In this document: piece by piece, positions 5,108 to 11,777 of the stretch
Position numbering within the stretch: the first letter of the stretch is position 1
How the letters are laid out: the number at the start of each line of letters is the position of its first letter
Source of the DNA: Prevotellaceae bacterium
GTDB lineage: Bacteria; Bacteroidota; Bacteroidia; Bacteroidales; Bacteroidaceae
Reading direction: 5' to 3'
NCBI GenBank assembly: GCA_021204885.1
Contig: JAJPYP010000093.1
Coordinates: 1-11,959, forward strand
DNA length: 11,959 nucleotides
The notes under the pieces: model-generated
Told to the model about the DNA's origin: nothing
Seen by the model: the letters and a program-made list of their open reading frames with translations, nothing else
The model's database searches: none
Program-made: the position numbers and the translations under genes

Positions 5108-7585
5108 TTACTCCACCGTCAGCACCACCCGCACCGGCTTCACGCCGGGAGCCGTAGCCTCGAACACCAACTCCCCGGCCGCCTCACCGCTCTGCACGAT
5201 GGCCGTAAGCTGCCCGGCAAAGAGCGGCATCTGCGGCAGGTGGAACAAATCGAGGCCGGCGGCATCGCCGTTGGCGGCCGCCCGGTAACAGCCCGCGCCT
5301 TTCACGCGGAAGCGCACCATGCGGCTATCGGCCGGGCAGAGGTTCCCGTCCTTATCCACCACGCGCACGTTCAAGTAAGCCAAGTCCTTGCCGTCGGCGG
5401 CCAAGGTCGTGCGGTCGGCAACGACCTCCAAATGATGGGGCTTGCCGGCGGTACGCACCACCTGCTCGTCCACGGCCTTGCCCGAGGCGTCGTATGCCAC
5501 CACCTTCAACTCACCCGGCTCGTAGGGCACCTCCATCCACATCAAGCGGTAACGGCGCAACAGTGCCAGCGTATCGGTATCGGCAGCCGCCCGCGCCTCC
5601 TCGGCCGAGAGCTTCCGTTGCCTGCCATAACTCTTGCCGTTCACGAAGAGCTCCGCCTCGGGGTAACTCGTGTAGACGAACACCGGCGTGTTCTCGCCCT
5701 CACGTCCCGGCCACGTCCAGTGCGGCAACACGTGCAGCGTGGCCTCCCGCTTGTTCCAAAGGCTGCGGTAGAGATAGTAGCGATCCTTGGGCAGGCTCGC
5801 AAGGTCGATGATGCCGAAGAGCGAGCTGTGGCTGGGCCAAGCGTCCGTATCGTAAGGCGTGGGCTCACCCAAGTAGTCGAAACCCGTCCACACGAACTGG
5901 CCCACCGTCCACGGGTAGTCGTCGGCATTGGCGAAGTCCTCATCGGGCACGTTCGACCACTCACACGCCTCCGTGTCGTAGCCTGAGCTTTGATGGTCGT
6001 CGTACATCACCTGCTTGCGCAGCTCCACGGGGAACTTGTACACCCCGCGCGAGCTCACCGTCGAGGAGGTTTCAGAGCCCAAGAGCAAGTTCTGCGGCAA
6101 CCGCTCGTAGCCCTCCTCGTAGCGGAAGGCCCGGTAGTTGAAGCCCGGCAGGTCCATGAGCGCCGCGAAGCCGTTGTCGAGCACACAAGAGACGCGGTCC
6201 ATGCCGCACGTCACCGGACGTGTAGGGTCCTCACGGTGGCAGATGTCCTGCAAAAAGGCAGCCACCTTGTAGCCCACACCGCTGCACTGGCTCGGCACTT
6301 CATTGCCTATGCTCCACAACACCACGGAGGGATTGTTGCGGTAGTGGTGCAGCATGTTCACCATGTCACGCTCGGCCCAGTCGGCGAAATACCGATGGTA
6401 GCCGTTGGCGCACTTGGCGATGTCCCATTCGTCGAACGGCTCCACCATGAGCATCATCCCTATCTCGTCACACAGCTCCACCAATTCGGGCGCGGGCATG
6501 TTGTGCGAGGTGCGCACCGCGTCGCACCCCATATCCTTGAGCATCACCAACTGCCTCTTCAAGGCCGACCTGTTCACGGCCGCCCCCAACGGGCCCAAGT
6601 CGTGGTGGTTGCACACCCCTTGGAACTTGCGCGGCTCCCCGTTGAGGAAGAAACCCTTGTCGGCCACGAGTTCGATGCTGCGGATGCCGAAGCGCGTGGT
6701 GCAGCTGTCCACCTGCACGTCGTCCACATAGAGGCGCGAGACGGCATGATAGAGCGACGGACGCTCGGGCGACCACAACGCCGGACGCTCCACGATGAAG
6801 TTCTGCTCGAAGGGGTCGCCGTGGTTCAACTTCCGCTTGTTCTCCTTCACGGCCACCACCGTACCCTCGGGCGAGAGGATGTCGGTATGCACGAGCACCT
6901 GCTTGTCGCCCGCGCCCTCGATGGCCATGCGCAGCTTCACGGCGGCGTAATCGGCATCCACGTGCGGGGTGGTGACCTGCGTGCCCCATACCGGCACGTG
7001 CACCTGCTCTGTCAAGATGACGTGCACGTTTCTATAGAGCCCCGCCCCGGGATACCAGCGCGACGACTCCGGCAGGTTCTCCAACCTGACGGCCAGCGTG
7101 TTGGGCGACCCGTCCGCGTTCACCAACGAGGTCACGTCCACGAAGAACGAGTTGTAGCCGTAGGGCCAGAAGCAAGCCTCCTGCCCGTTCACATAGACCC
7201 GCGCCTCGCTCATGGCCCCGTCGAAGAGCAACGTCACCACCTTGCCTTGCGGCACGCTGAACGAGGTGCGGTACCAGCCCACACCCACGTAAGGCAAGCC
7301 GCCCGTGCGCCCCGTCTTCACCGAGGCCTCGCTCTCCAAGTTCTGCTCCACGGCCACTTGCTGCAAGTCGTTGCTACGGTCGAAGGGGCCGTATATCGCC
7401 CAGTCGTGGGGCACGGTCACCTGCTGCCAGCCGCTGTCGTCGAACACGGCGGCCGATGCCTCGGGCACGTCGCCCTTGGTGAAACGCCAACCCTTTTCCA
7501 AGGTGAACTCCGAGCGTTGCGCCGCCGCCGTGACCGACAGCAAGGCACACGCCAAACCTGTAAATACCAATCTCTTGTCCATCAT
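5108..7585 (-). CDS. Secreted GH2 beta-galactosidase
   Basis: This is a family 2 glycoside hydrolase of 825 residues from the ATG at 7585. A TTG two codons upstream and the next ATG at 7582 are alternatives. It begins with a signal peptide (DKRLVFTGLACALLSVTAAA), so it acts in the periplasm or at the cell surface. The GH2 sugar-binding domain lies at about 28-195, the Ig-like domain at about 196-305 and the TIM barrel at about 306-610. The catalytic acid/base is Glu429 in WSIGNEVP and the probable nucleophile Glu505 in LLGSETSS. The C-terminus has a DUF4982-like domain (VLPHWTWPGREG, then PEAELFVNGKSYG) and a final Ig/Big-like domain. It follows the GH53 gene on the same strand, so the natural substrate is probably galactan-derived oligosaccharide. 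Beta-galactosidase is the likely activity; other GH2 specificities such as beta-glucuronidase or beta-mannosidase are not excluded. Confidence 0.9.
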   Translation of the reverse strand: MMDKRLVFTGLACALLSVTAAAQRSEFTLEKGWRFTKGDVPEASAAVFDDSGWQQVTVPHDWAIYGPFDRSNDLQQVAVEQNLESEASVKTGRTGGLPYVGVGWYRTSFSVPQGKVVTLLFDGAMSEARVYVNGQEACFWPYGYNSFFVDVTSLVNADGSPNTLAVRLENLPESSRWYPGAGLYRNVHVILTEQVHVPVWGTQVTTPHVDADYAAVKLRMAIEGAGDKQVLVHTDILSPEGTVVAVKENKRKLNHGDPFEQNFIVERPALWSPERPSLYHAVSRLYVDDVQVDSCTTRFGIRSIELVADKGFFLNGEPRKFQGVCNHHDLGPLGAAVNRSALKRQLVMLKDMGCDAVRTSHNMPAPELVELCDEIGMMLMVEPFDEWDIAKCANGYHRYFADWAERDMVNMLHHYRNNPSVVLWSIGNEVPSQCSGVGYKVAAFLQDICHREDPTRPVTCGMDRVSCVLDNGFAALMDLPGFNYRAFRYEEGYERLPQNLLLGSETSSTVSSRGVYKFPVELRKQVMYDDHQSSGYDTEACEWSNVPDEDFANADDYPWTVGQFVWTGFDYLGEPTPYDTDAWPSHSSLFGIIDLASLPKDRYYLYRSLWNKREATLHVLPHWTWPGREGENTPVFVYTSYPEAELFVNGKSYGRQRKLSAEEARAAADTDTLALLRRYRLMWMEVPYEPGELKVVAYDASGKAVDEQVVRTAGKPHHLEVVADRTTLAADGKDLAYLNVRVVDKDGNLCPADSRMVRFRVKGAGCYRAAANGDAAGLDLFHLPQMPLFAGQLTAIVQSGEAAGELVFEATAPGVKPVRVVLTVE

Positions 7586-7657
7586 ATACAATAGTTTAAA
7601 ATGTACTGTTTCGTTTATAATGCCGGGCCGACGAGACGGCCGCTGCCTCTATCCTGT

Positions 7658-7746
7658 CGTTCGTACAAAAGAGATGCCTCCTTTTGCCCACGATACATCC
7701 CGTTCTTTGTGCATGATACATGCGCGTCTTTGTGCATGATACATGC
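7658..7746. repeat. 23-bp-period direct repeat array upstream of GH2
   Basis: TCTTTGTGCATGATACATGC occurs exactly at 7704-7723 and 7727-7746. Degenerate copies fall in phase at 7681-7700 (14 of 20 matching) and 7658-7677 (13 of 20). Each good copy contains the dyad GCATG-TAT-CATGC when read on the minus strand. The array lies 73-161 bp upstream of the GH2 start, between it and the GH53 gene. It is a candidate activator or repressor binding array for a promoter internal to the pair. No clear TAnnTTTG box is visible next to it. Confidence 0.65.
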
Positions 7747-7766
7747 CGCTCTCCCCGATAGCCCCT

Positions 7767-8858
7767 TCACTCCCTGAAAGCCTCCATGATCACCGTGGGC
7801 TTCCCCTCGGCGGTAAAGGCCCCGAGCCGGTACTGGCTTGGCTTGCACTCGGGCTCCCAGTAGAACACCCCTTTGCAATGCCCGTCGGTGGCCTCGCGCC
7901 CCTCGCGGATGATGCGTGCCAGCTGAACCCTGCCCGCCTCGAGCACCGTGTCCGAAGCCAGCTCGCCCCCATCGTCGGCACACTCCATGCCCGTCTCCAC
8001 AATCATCACGTCGCAACCATACAGCCCGCCGAGCCGCCTGATATTGGCCATGCAATCGGTGATGGTAGCCTCCGGGGAGGACTCCTTGCCGCTTTGCATC
8101 GCCCAGTAGGGATAGAGCGACATGCCGATCATGTCCCACTCCACCCCGTTCTCTTTCAATATCCCCAAGTTCCAGTCGTACAGCTTGGGGTCGAAACCGT
8201 TGTCAAGGTGCACGATGACAAGGCTTCGGGGCGATACCTCTTTCACCGCCGCCGCGCCCGCGGCAAAGAGCCCCGCATACTGCTCGGGATGCTCCTTGGC
8301 TTTGCCCATGGGCCAGAGCAGGCCGCCGCTCGTCTCGTTGCCCACCTGCACCCACTTGGGGGTGACGCCGTTCTCTATCAACAGCCCCAACACCTCGCGC
8401 GTGTGGGCGGCCACCGCCTCCTGCATCTGCTCGTAGGAGTAGTCGCTCCATGCGGCGGGGATGTGCTGCTTGCCCGGGTCGGCCCACCAGTCGCTGTAGT
8501 GGAAGTCGACCATCACGTCCATGCCTAACCCGGCCGCGCGGCGGGCCTTGGCAAGAAGGTCCTGCCGGTCGCACCAGCCACCCGTGGCCGACGGGTCCAC
8601 CCACACGCGCAAGCGTATGGCATTCAGGCCTAACTGCTTCATCAAGGCGAAGCAATCCGTCTGCTTGCCCTCGGCGTTGTAAAACCTGTCACCACGAGCC
8701 TCCATCTCGGTTACCCAGCTGATGTCGGCTCCAAGGGCGAACCCCTCGTCCGCCCCCTCCTCTCCAGCCGCCGCCAACGTCTGCGCCTTGCAACGGCCGC
8801 CCCACGCCGAGGCCAGCAACACCAAGCTGAAGAACAAGAAATTATTCAATGTCTGCAT
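7767..8858 (-). CDS. Secreted GH53 endo-beta-1,4-galactanase
   Basis: This family 53 glycoside hydrolase of 363 residues cuts beta-1,4-galactan side chains of pectin (arabinogalactan type I) internally. A signal peptide covers about residues 1-25 (LNNFLFFSLVLLASAW). A cysteine at position 23 lacks a good lipobox, so this is probably a cleaved secretory signal rather than a lipoprotein. The TIM-barrel signature elements are present: FALGADISWV (40-49), NAIRLRVWVDP (79-89), VMVDFHYSDWWADPGKQ (115-131), acid/base Glu175 in WVQVGNETSGGLLWP, SLYPYW (247-252), and nucleophile Glu288 in MIVETGM. The length is typical of single-domain GH53 enzymes. It has a near-consensus promoter and a hairpin-bearing leader. 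It is followed on the same strand by the GH2 gene, its likely partner: GH53 makes galacto-oligosaccharides, GH2 releases galactose. Confidence 0.93.
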   Translation of the reverse strand: MQTLNNFLFFSLVLLASAWGGRCKAQTLAAAGEEGADEGFALGADISWVTEMEARGDRFYNAEGKQTDCFALMKQLGLNAIRLRVWVDPSATGGWCDRQDLLAKARRAAGLGMDVMVDFHYSDWWADPGKQHIPAAWSDYSYEQMQEAVAAHTREVLGLLIENGVTPKWVQVGNETSGGLLWPMGKAKEHPEQYAGLFAAGAAAVKEVSPRSLVIVHLDNGFDPKLYDWNLGILKENGVEWDMIGMSLYPYWAMQSGKESSPEATITDCMANIRRLGGLYGCDVMIVETGMECADDGGELASDTVLEAGRVQLARIIREGREATDGHCKGVFYWEPECKPSQYRLGAFTAEGKPTVIMEAFRE

Positions 8859-8876
8859 AATATAGATCGTTAATCA

Positions 8877-8900
8877 AGGGTCGCCGCCTGCGGCGACCCT
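8877..8900. repeat. 11-bp perfect hairpin in the GH53 5' leader
   Basis: AGGGTCGCCGC (8877-8887) and GCGGCGACCCT (8890-8900) are perfect complements separated by two bases, so the RNA would form about a 10-bp GC-rich stem with a tetraloop. It sits between the predicted transcription start (about 8905) and the GH53 start codon (8858), 18 nt before the ATG. No T-run follows, so it is not a simple terminator. It could stabilise the mRNA or affect translation. Confidence 0.6.
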
Positions 8901-8910
8901 CCTGCAGGGA

Positions 8911-8942
8911 CAAAGGTAAAAAACTTCCGCCGCTTAACCAAA
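8911..8942 (-). promoter_or_regulatory. GH53 promoter (TTTG-20-TACCTTTG)
   Basis: On the minus strand TTTG (8942-8939), a 20-nt spacer and TACCTTTG (8918-8911) match the Bacteroidota consensus in both boxes. The predicted transcript starts near 8905 and leaves a leader of about 47 nt holding the 8877-8900 hairpin. This is the best promoter in the window. Confidence 0.8.
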
Positions 8943-8963
8943 GCATCGGCCGGTTTTACCGAA

Positions 8964-8997
8964 GAATCTTTGCCGGCGGGGACAAGGAATCTTTGCC
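8964..8997. repeat. Direct repeat GAATCTTTGCC, 23-bp period, upstream of GH53 promoter
   Basis: GAATCTTTGCC occurs at 8964-8974 and 8987-8997, spaced exactly 23 bp. It lies 21 bp upstream of the -33 box, about 60-93 bp before the predicted transcription start, a usual place for an activator site. The spacing and the core TCTTTG match the array upstream of GH2. Confidence 0.55.
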
Positions 8998-9017
8998 ACC
9001 CGCTCGCTCCTGACATC

Positions 9018-9052
9018 GGGGCACCCTCCACTACAGCATGGAGTGGTGCCCC
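9018..9052. repeat. Long GC-rich hairpin between HU-like gene and GH53 promoter
   Basis: GGGGCACC (9018-9025) pairs with GGTGCCCC (9045-9052). CTCCA (9026-9030) then pairs with TGGAG (9039-9043), giving 13 bp with one bulged T and an 8-nt loop. It lies downstream of the HU-like gene and may act as its transcript end or 3' stabiliser, though no T-run follows. A second inverted repeat, CTCCGCGA (9055-9062) with TCGCGGAG (9090-9097), lies between it and the stop codon. Confidence 0.55.
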
Positions 9053-9127
9053 GCCTCCGCGAAAGTGAAAAATCTAAAGCAAAAGTCAGTCGCGGAGTCC
9101 TCGTTTCAAACCACTCGGATCAGTCAG

Positions 9128-9691
9128 TTAGGCGAAGGGGTTGCTGGAAGCGTCGTCCTTGGGCCCGGTGGTATTGCCACCGCCGGTGCCGGCGTCCGTG
9201 GAGCCCTCCTCCTCGGGGGTCTCCTCCTCGGAGTTGCCGGCGGCGTAGCCCTTGGCGATGCGGTAGGCCGACAGGGAGGCGAAGTTGATGCCCTCGTCCA
9301 ACACCCCGCCGTTGGTGAAATTCAGGCTTTGCAGCACGTTCTCGCGGAACGCCTGCGAGGGGGTGAAGATCACCCGCACGTTCTTGATCATGGCATTGGC
9401 CTTGAAGTCGTCGATGTTCTCCACACCGTCGCTCTTGAAGGTAATGCGCAACGTGCCCAAATCGCCCACGCGGATGGAGTTACCCGCCTGCAACTGCTGC
9501 ACGGCATACTCGCCGAAGAGGTTGATGGCCGTTTCCAACTCCATGGGGGAAAGGGTGGTGTTGGCCGTAGCCTGTTTCGACATGGTCCTGACGCTTTGTG
9601 CAGAACCGGTTAACGGAGTGGCGTACCACTTCCAACTTGAATCCGCCTGTTGCGGATTCCGCTTCTTAATGAGCTTATACTTCACCGCCAT
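9128..9691 (-). CDS. HU-like DNA-binding protein (Bacteroidota HU-HIG type)
   Basis: This is a 187-residue HU/IHF-superfamily protein from the ATG at 9691. A TTG two codons upstream is less likely, because MAVKYKLIKKRNP is the typical family start. Residues about 1-122 form the HU-like domain: YATPLTGSAQSV, then a helical SPMELETAINLFGEYAVQQL, then SIRVGDLGTLRITF, which resembles the GFG-like turn of HU. The C-terminal third is low-complexity, acidic then Gly/Ser-rich (EEETPEEEGSTDAGTGGGNT). Such HU fusions are abundant in Bacteroidales, often next to surface or polysaccharide loci; their role is poorly defined and they may act as architectural regulators. No strong promoter box is visible upstream (TATACTTA around 9740 is a weak candidate). 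No clear terminator follows, though two inverted repeats lie downstream. Confidence 0.85.
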   Translation of the reverse strand: MAVKYKLIKKRNPQQADSSWKWYATPLTGSAQSVRTMSKQATANTTLSPMELETAINLFGEYAVQQLQAGNSIRVGDLGTLRITFKSDGVENIDDFKANAMIKNVRVIFTPSQAFRENVLQSLNFTNGGVLDEGINFASLSAYRIAKGYAAGNSEEETPEEEGSTDAGTGGGNTTGPKDDASSNPFA

Positions 9692-9697
9692 ACGCAA

Positions 9698-10135
9698 TGA
9701 TGTTTTTGTTAGATTAATAATAGAATTTATAAGTATAACACAATACTGTTCGGTTTAACTACGGTAGGACGGGCAAGGCAGGGGCTTGGGCAAGACCGAA
9801 GCGGCGCCGCAAGCCAAGCGGCCGCAAGGCCGCCCGTGTGCCGTTGCCTGTAACTCCCGCGTGCCGCTGCCGGGGACACCTTGGAGGGGGTGCTTGCTCC
9901 TCCCGTGTGTAGGTCGATGCTACGCACGGGAGTCGTTGCCCACGACACACGGGAGTCGTTGGGAGCTCCTCCCGTGTGTAGCAAGCACCCCCTTGCATCG
10001 GGGAGTCTTACAGCTTCCGGGGTTGTCTTACGGATGATTATCTGATGTCTTTCCATCGGGTTCGGGTTAATGGTTCTTACTTCTCGCCGCCGGTCTGTGG
10101 CGGCCTGCGGCCTTGGTCTCTGCCTCGGGCTGCCG
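9698..10135. other. Gene-free 438-bp gap with repeats
   Basis: No convincing gene lies here. The right part carries the direct repeat CGGGGAGTCTTAC (9999-10011) and CGGGGTTGTCTTAC (10018-10031). The centre holds the branched inverted-repeat element at 9886-9992, and degenerate outliers CGCCCGTGTG (9831-9840) and CTCCCGCGTG (9854-9863) lie to its left. The AT-rich stretch 9692-9760 is probably the promoter and leader of the HU-like gene, without a strong consensus box. Confidence 0.6.
9886..9992. repeat. Branched inverted-repeat element (three-way junction)
   Basis: Outer arms GGGGGTGCTTGC (9886-9897) and GCAAGCACCCCC (9981-9992) are perfect 12-bp complements. Inside are two more hairpins. 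CTCCCGTGTGTAG (9900-9912) pairs with CTACGCACGGGAG (9920-9932), with one G-T pair. ACACACGGGAG (9945-9955) pairs perfectly with CTCCCGTGTGT (9969-9979). The 17-mer GCTCCTCCCGTGTGTAG occurs twice in direct orientation (9896-9912 and 9965-9981). The element could be a REP/MITE-like repeat, a structured RNA, or an invertible segment. It lies downstream of the lipoprotein gene and upstream of the HU-like gene. Confidence 0.75.
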
Positions 10136-11176
10136 TCAGCCCTTCCAGGCCTCCTTACGCGCCCGGTAGGAAAGGTAGGCCCGTTCCGCCGGGCAGGAAA
10201 GCACGCCGGGCGTGCGGGTGAAGGGATAGAGTTCGGACGGCTCCTGCTGCTGCGCCACAGGGAACTTCACGTCGGAGGAGTAGTAATACTGGTAGTGGCA
10301 GGCGTTGTCGTCCCAGTCTAAATACTCCACTATCACCATGCCGTAGCGGGGGAAGATGAAATAGTCCACATTGCCCACGTTGGTTGCGGTATAGCTTTCG
10401 CCCTCCTCCGTGGTGATGGTCCAAGTATAGATATAGCCCACCGGCAACTCGACCGAGGCCTTGCCGAGCATCCCCGCGAAGGCGAAGGAGGCGTCGAGCA
10501 GCCCGTCGTCGTTGGCGTAGGCCAAGGGAGCGAAGGTGTGTTGCCGGCACAAGTTGGGCTGCGTGCCGTAGGAGAGGTCGCACACGGTGTCCATCGTCCA
10601 GCGGTCGCCCCCTTCCAGCCCCCAGATGCGGCCGCGCACGCGCGTGAGGTTCCCCTCCTCCCAAGTGAGGGTGCCTTGGATGCCCGTGTCGTAGTCGTAG
10701 CGGGTATAGCCGTCGTAAAGCACCCCCTCGCCCGAGGCGTCGATGGAGACAAGGTGCCCCGAGGCGTCGTAGCCATAGCGCACCGCCCAGTTGCCCTGGC
10801 GCGTCTCCATGCCGGCCTTGGTGCGGTAGTCTCCACCCAAGGTACTGATGTAACCATCAGAGTTATAGGCGATCTTGAACTTGTAGTTCTCGCCCTCGAC
10901 GGCACTGAACTTCTCGTAGGTGATGGTGGCCGGGTCGTAGCCTAAGTGGTAGGCCGAGTAGCGGTCGGTGATGTAGGTGCAACGCGCCACGGAGTCGTAC
11001 TTGAACTGGAACATGTTGTTGGAATTGAGCAGTATGTGCGTGCCCAACTGGGTCTCTATGAGCGAGACGCTGGCCTCGCCGGCCGGTTCTATCTCGCTAA
11101 GGCCGATGTCGCTTGTACAGGCTTGGAGAAGGATGAGGATGAGCATCGTCAATGCTCCTTGGCGGAGTGTCGGCAT
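10136..11176 (-). CDS. Lipoprotein with YD-like beta repeats (DUF4595-like)
   Basis: This 346-residue protein has a lipoprotein signal, MPTLRQGALTMLILILLQAC, with lipobox LLQAC and lipidated Cys20. The residues after Cys (TSDIGLSE) are only partly acidic, so it is unclear whether it is exported to the cell surface or stays facing the periplasm. The mature part is rich in Tyr, Asp, Gly and Thr, with repeated motifs such as FKIAYNSDGYIST, VRYGYDASGHLVS and YTRYDYDTG. This resembles the YD-type beta strands of DUF4595 and related Bacteroidota lipoproteins. I do not recognise a catalytic motif. I kept the first ATG because it gives Arg5 before the hydrophobic stretch; Met11 would leave a very short signal. 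It has its own promoter and a hairpin-rich leader of about 120 nt. The family name is tentative and the function unknown. Confidence 0.7.
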   Translation of the reverse strand: MPTLRQGALTMLILILLQACTSDIGLSEIEPAGEASVSLIETQLGTHILLNSNNMFQFKYDSVARCTYITDRYSAYHLGYDPATITYEKFSAVEGENYKFKIAYNSDGYISTLGGDYRTKAGMETRQGNWAVRYGYDASGHLVSIDASGEGVLYDGYTRYDYDTGIQGTLTWEEGNLTRVRGRIWGLEGGDRWTMDTVCDLSYGTQPNLCRQHTFAPLAYANDDGLLDASFAFAGMLGKASVELPVGYIYTWTITTEEGESYTATNVGNVDYFIFPRYGMVIVEYLDWDDNACHYQYYYSSDVKFPVAQQQEPSELYPFTRTPGVLSCPAERAYLSYRARKEAWKG

Positions 11177-11236
11177 GGTGCTTGGAGCTTCTTGTTTAAA
11201 ACATAGATATATATATTAGATTTGGATCAAGGTTCA

Positions 11237-11277
11237 GCACCGGGTGCCGGGGCCTCTATGGCCGCCCCGCGAAGGGG
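11237..11277. repeat. Cluster of small hairpins in the lipoprotein leader
   Basis: GCAC-CGG-GTGC (11237-11247) and CCCC-GCGAA-GGGG (11265-11277) form short GC stems. They fall in the predicted 5' leader of the lipoprotein mRNA, between its promoter and its ATG. The individual stems are short; only their clustering in a leader is notable. Confidence 0.35.
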
Positions 11278-11301
11278 TCGCTGAGTTGAGTTCCATGTGC
11301 G

Positions 11302-11331
11302 CAAAGGTACGATAAGTTCGCGTTCTACCAA
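11302..11331 (-). promoter_or_regulatory. Lipoprotein promoter (TTG-19-TACCTTTG)
   Basis: On the minus strand TTG (11331-11329), a 19-nt spacer and TACCTTTG (11309-11302) fit the Bacteroidota consensus. The transcript would start near 11296 and give a leader of about 120 nt before the ATG at 11176. Confidence 0.7.
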
Positions 11332-11777
11332 GCATTTGATAGTTAAAAATAGACAAACGAGTCAGATTCTCCCTATTGTTGTATCACTTTGCCAACTGAT
11401 ATGGCAAGCTGCTTTACTACTGTAAAGGTAGCTGCAAGTCTTGTTTACGGCTGGCGGGAAGAGGGGATGGTTATTGTATTTTACCCGCATCTTCTGTCAA
11501 CGCTTTCTTGCCGTACTTGCTCCTCATGGCTCCATGGAGATGGCTACTTTTTCAGACGGGAACGACGCATTTTGAGGGGCTGTTTTTACTGTCTGCTCCT
11601 CTACGGGTAATATACCGGCTATTTGTTGAATCTTCTGCCACCTGCACGGTAGCCTGTTTGTCGCTAAAACGGTCATCTGCCTGCCGGCTCCTGCAGGGAG
11701 CGTTTTTGGGCCTTGCGCGGCCGTTTTCGGCCGGTTGACAGGTGTGCGGCGACACTTTTGTGCCGTTTCTTTAGCTT
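11332..11777. other. Gene-free 446-bp gap before the topoisomerase end
   Basis: No gene is supported here on either strand; short open frames have no recognisable composition or motif. Two hairpins are seen: GCTCC-TGCAG-GGAGC (11687-11701), followed on the plus strand by GTTTTTGGG, and CGGCCG-TTTT-CGGCCG (11718-11733). The first looks like a plus-strand terminator, yet no plus-strand gene precedes it. Base composition is lower in GC than in the flanking genes. Confidence 0.5.
11687..11707 (+). terminator. Possible plus-strand terminator without a known gene
   Basis: GCTCC (11687-11691) and GGAGC (11697-11701) form a short stem around TGCAG, followed by G and TTTTT (11703-11707). The stem is only 5-6 bp, so this is weak. 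If real, it would end a plus-strand transcript from the otherwise empty region to its left. Confidence 0.3.

Noticed and set aside
5990..7594. Long plus-strand open frame opposite the GH2 gene, with another at 5090-5986
   Set aside because: His/Arg/Val-rich shadow translations with no domain; the GH2 protein on the other strand has all family motifs.
7658..7746. CRISPR array
   Set aside because: The repeats are 20 bp separated by only 3 bp, leaving no room for spacers; a binding-site array fits better.
7743..8528. Plus-strand open frame opposite the GH53 gene
   Set aside because: Antisense to a clear GH53 enzyme; no motif of its own.
9727..10056. 109-residue minus-strand open frame with repeated HTGG motifs
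   Set aside because: The apparent protein repeats follow directly from the CTCCCGTGTGTAG DNA repeats, whose alternating orientation points to nucleic-acid structure; no ribosome-binding or domain evidence.
11389..11610. Small plus-strand open frame in the gap before the topoisomerase end
   Set aside because: No promoter, ribosome-binding site or recognisable motif; composition does not look coding.
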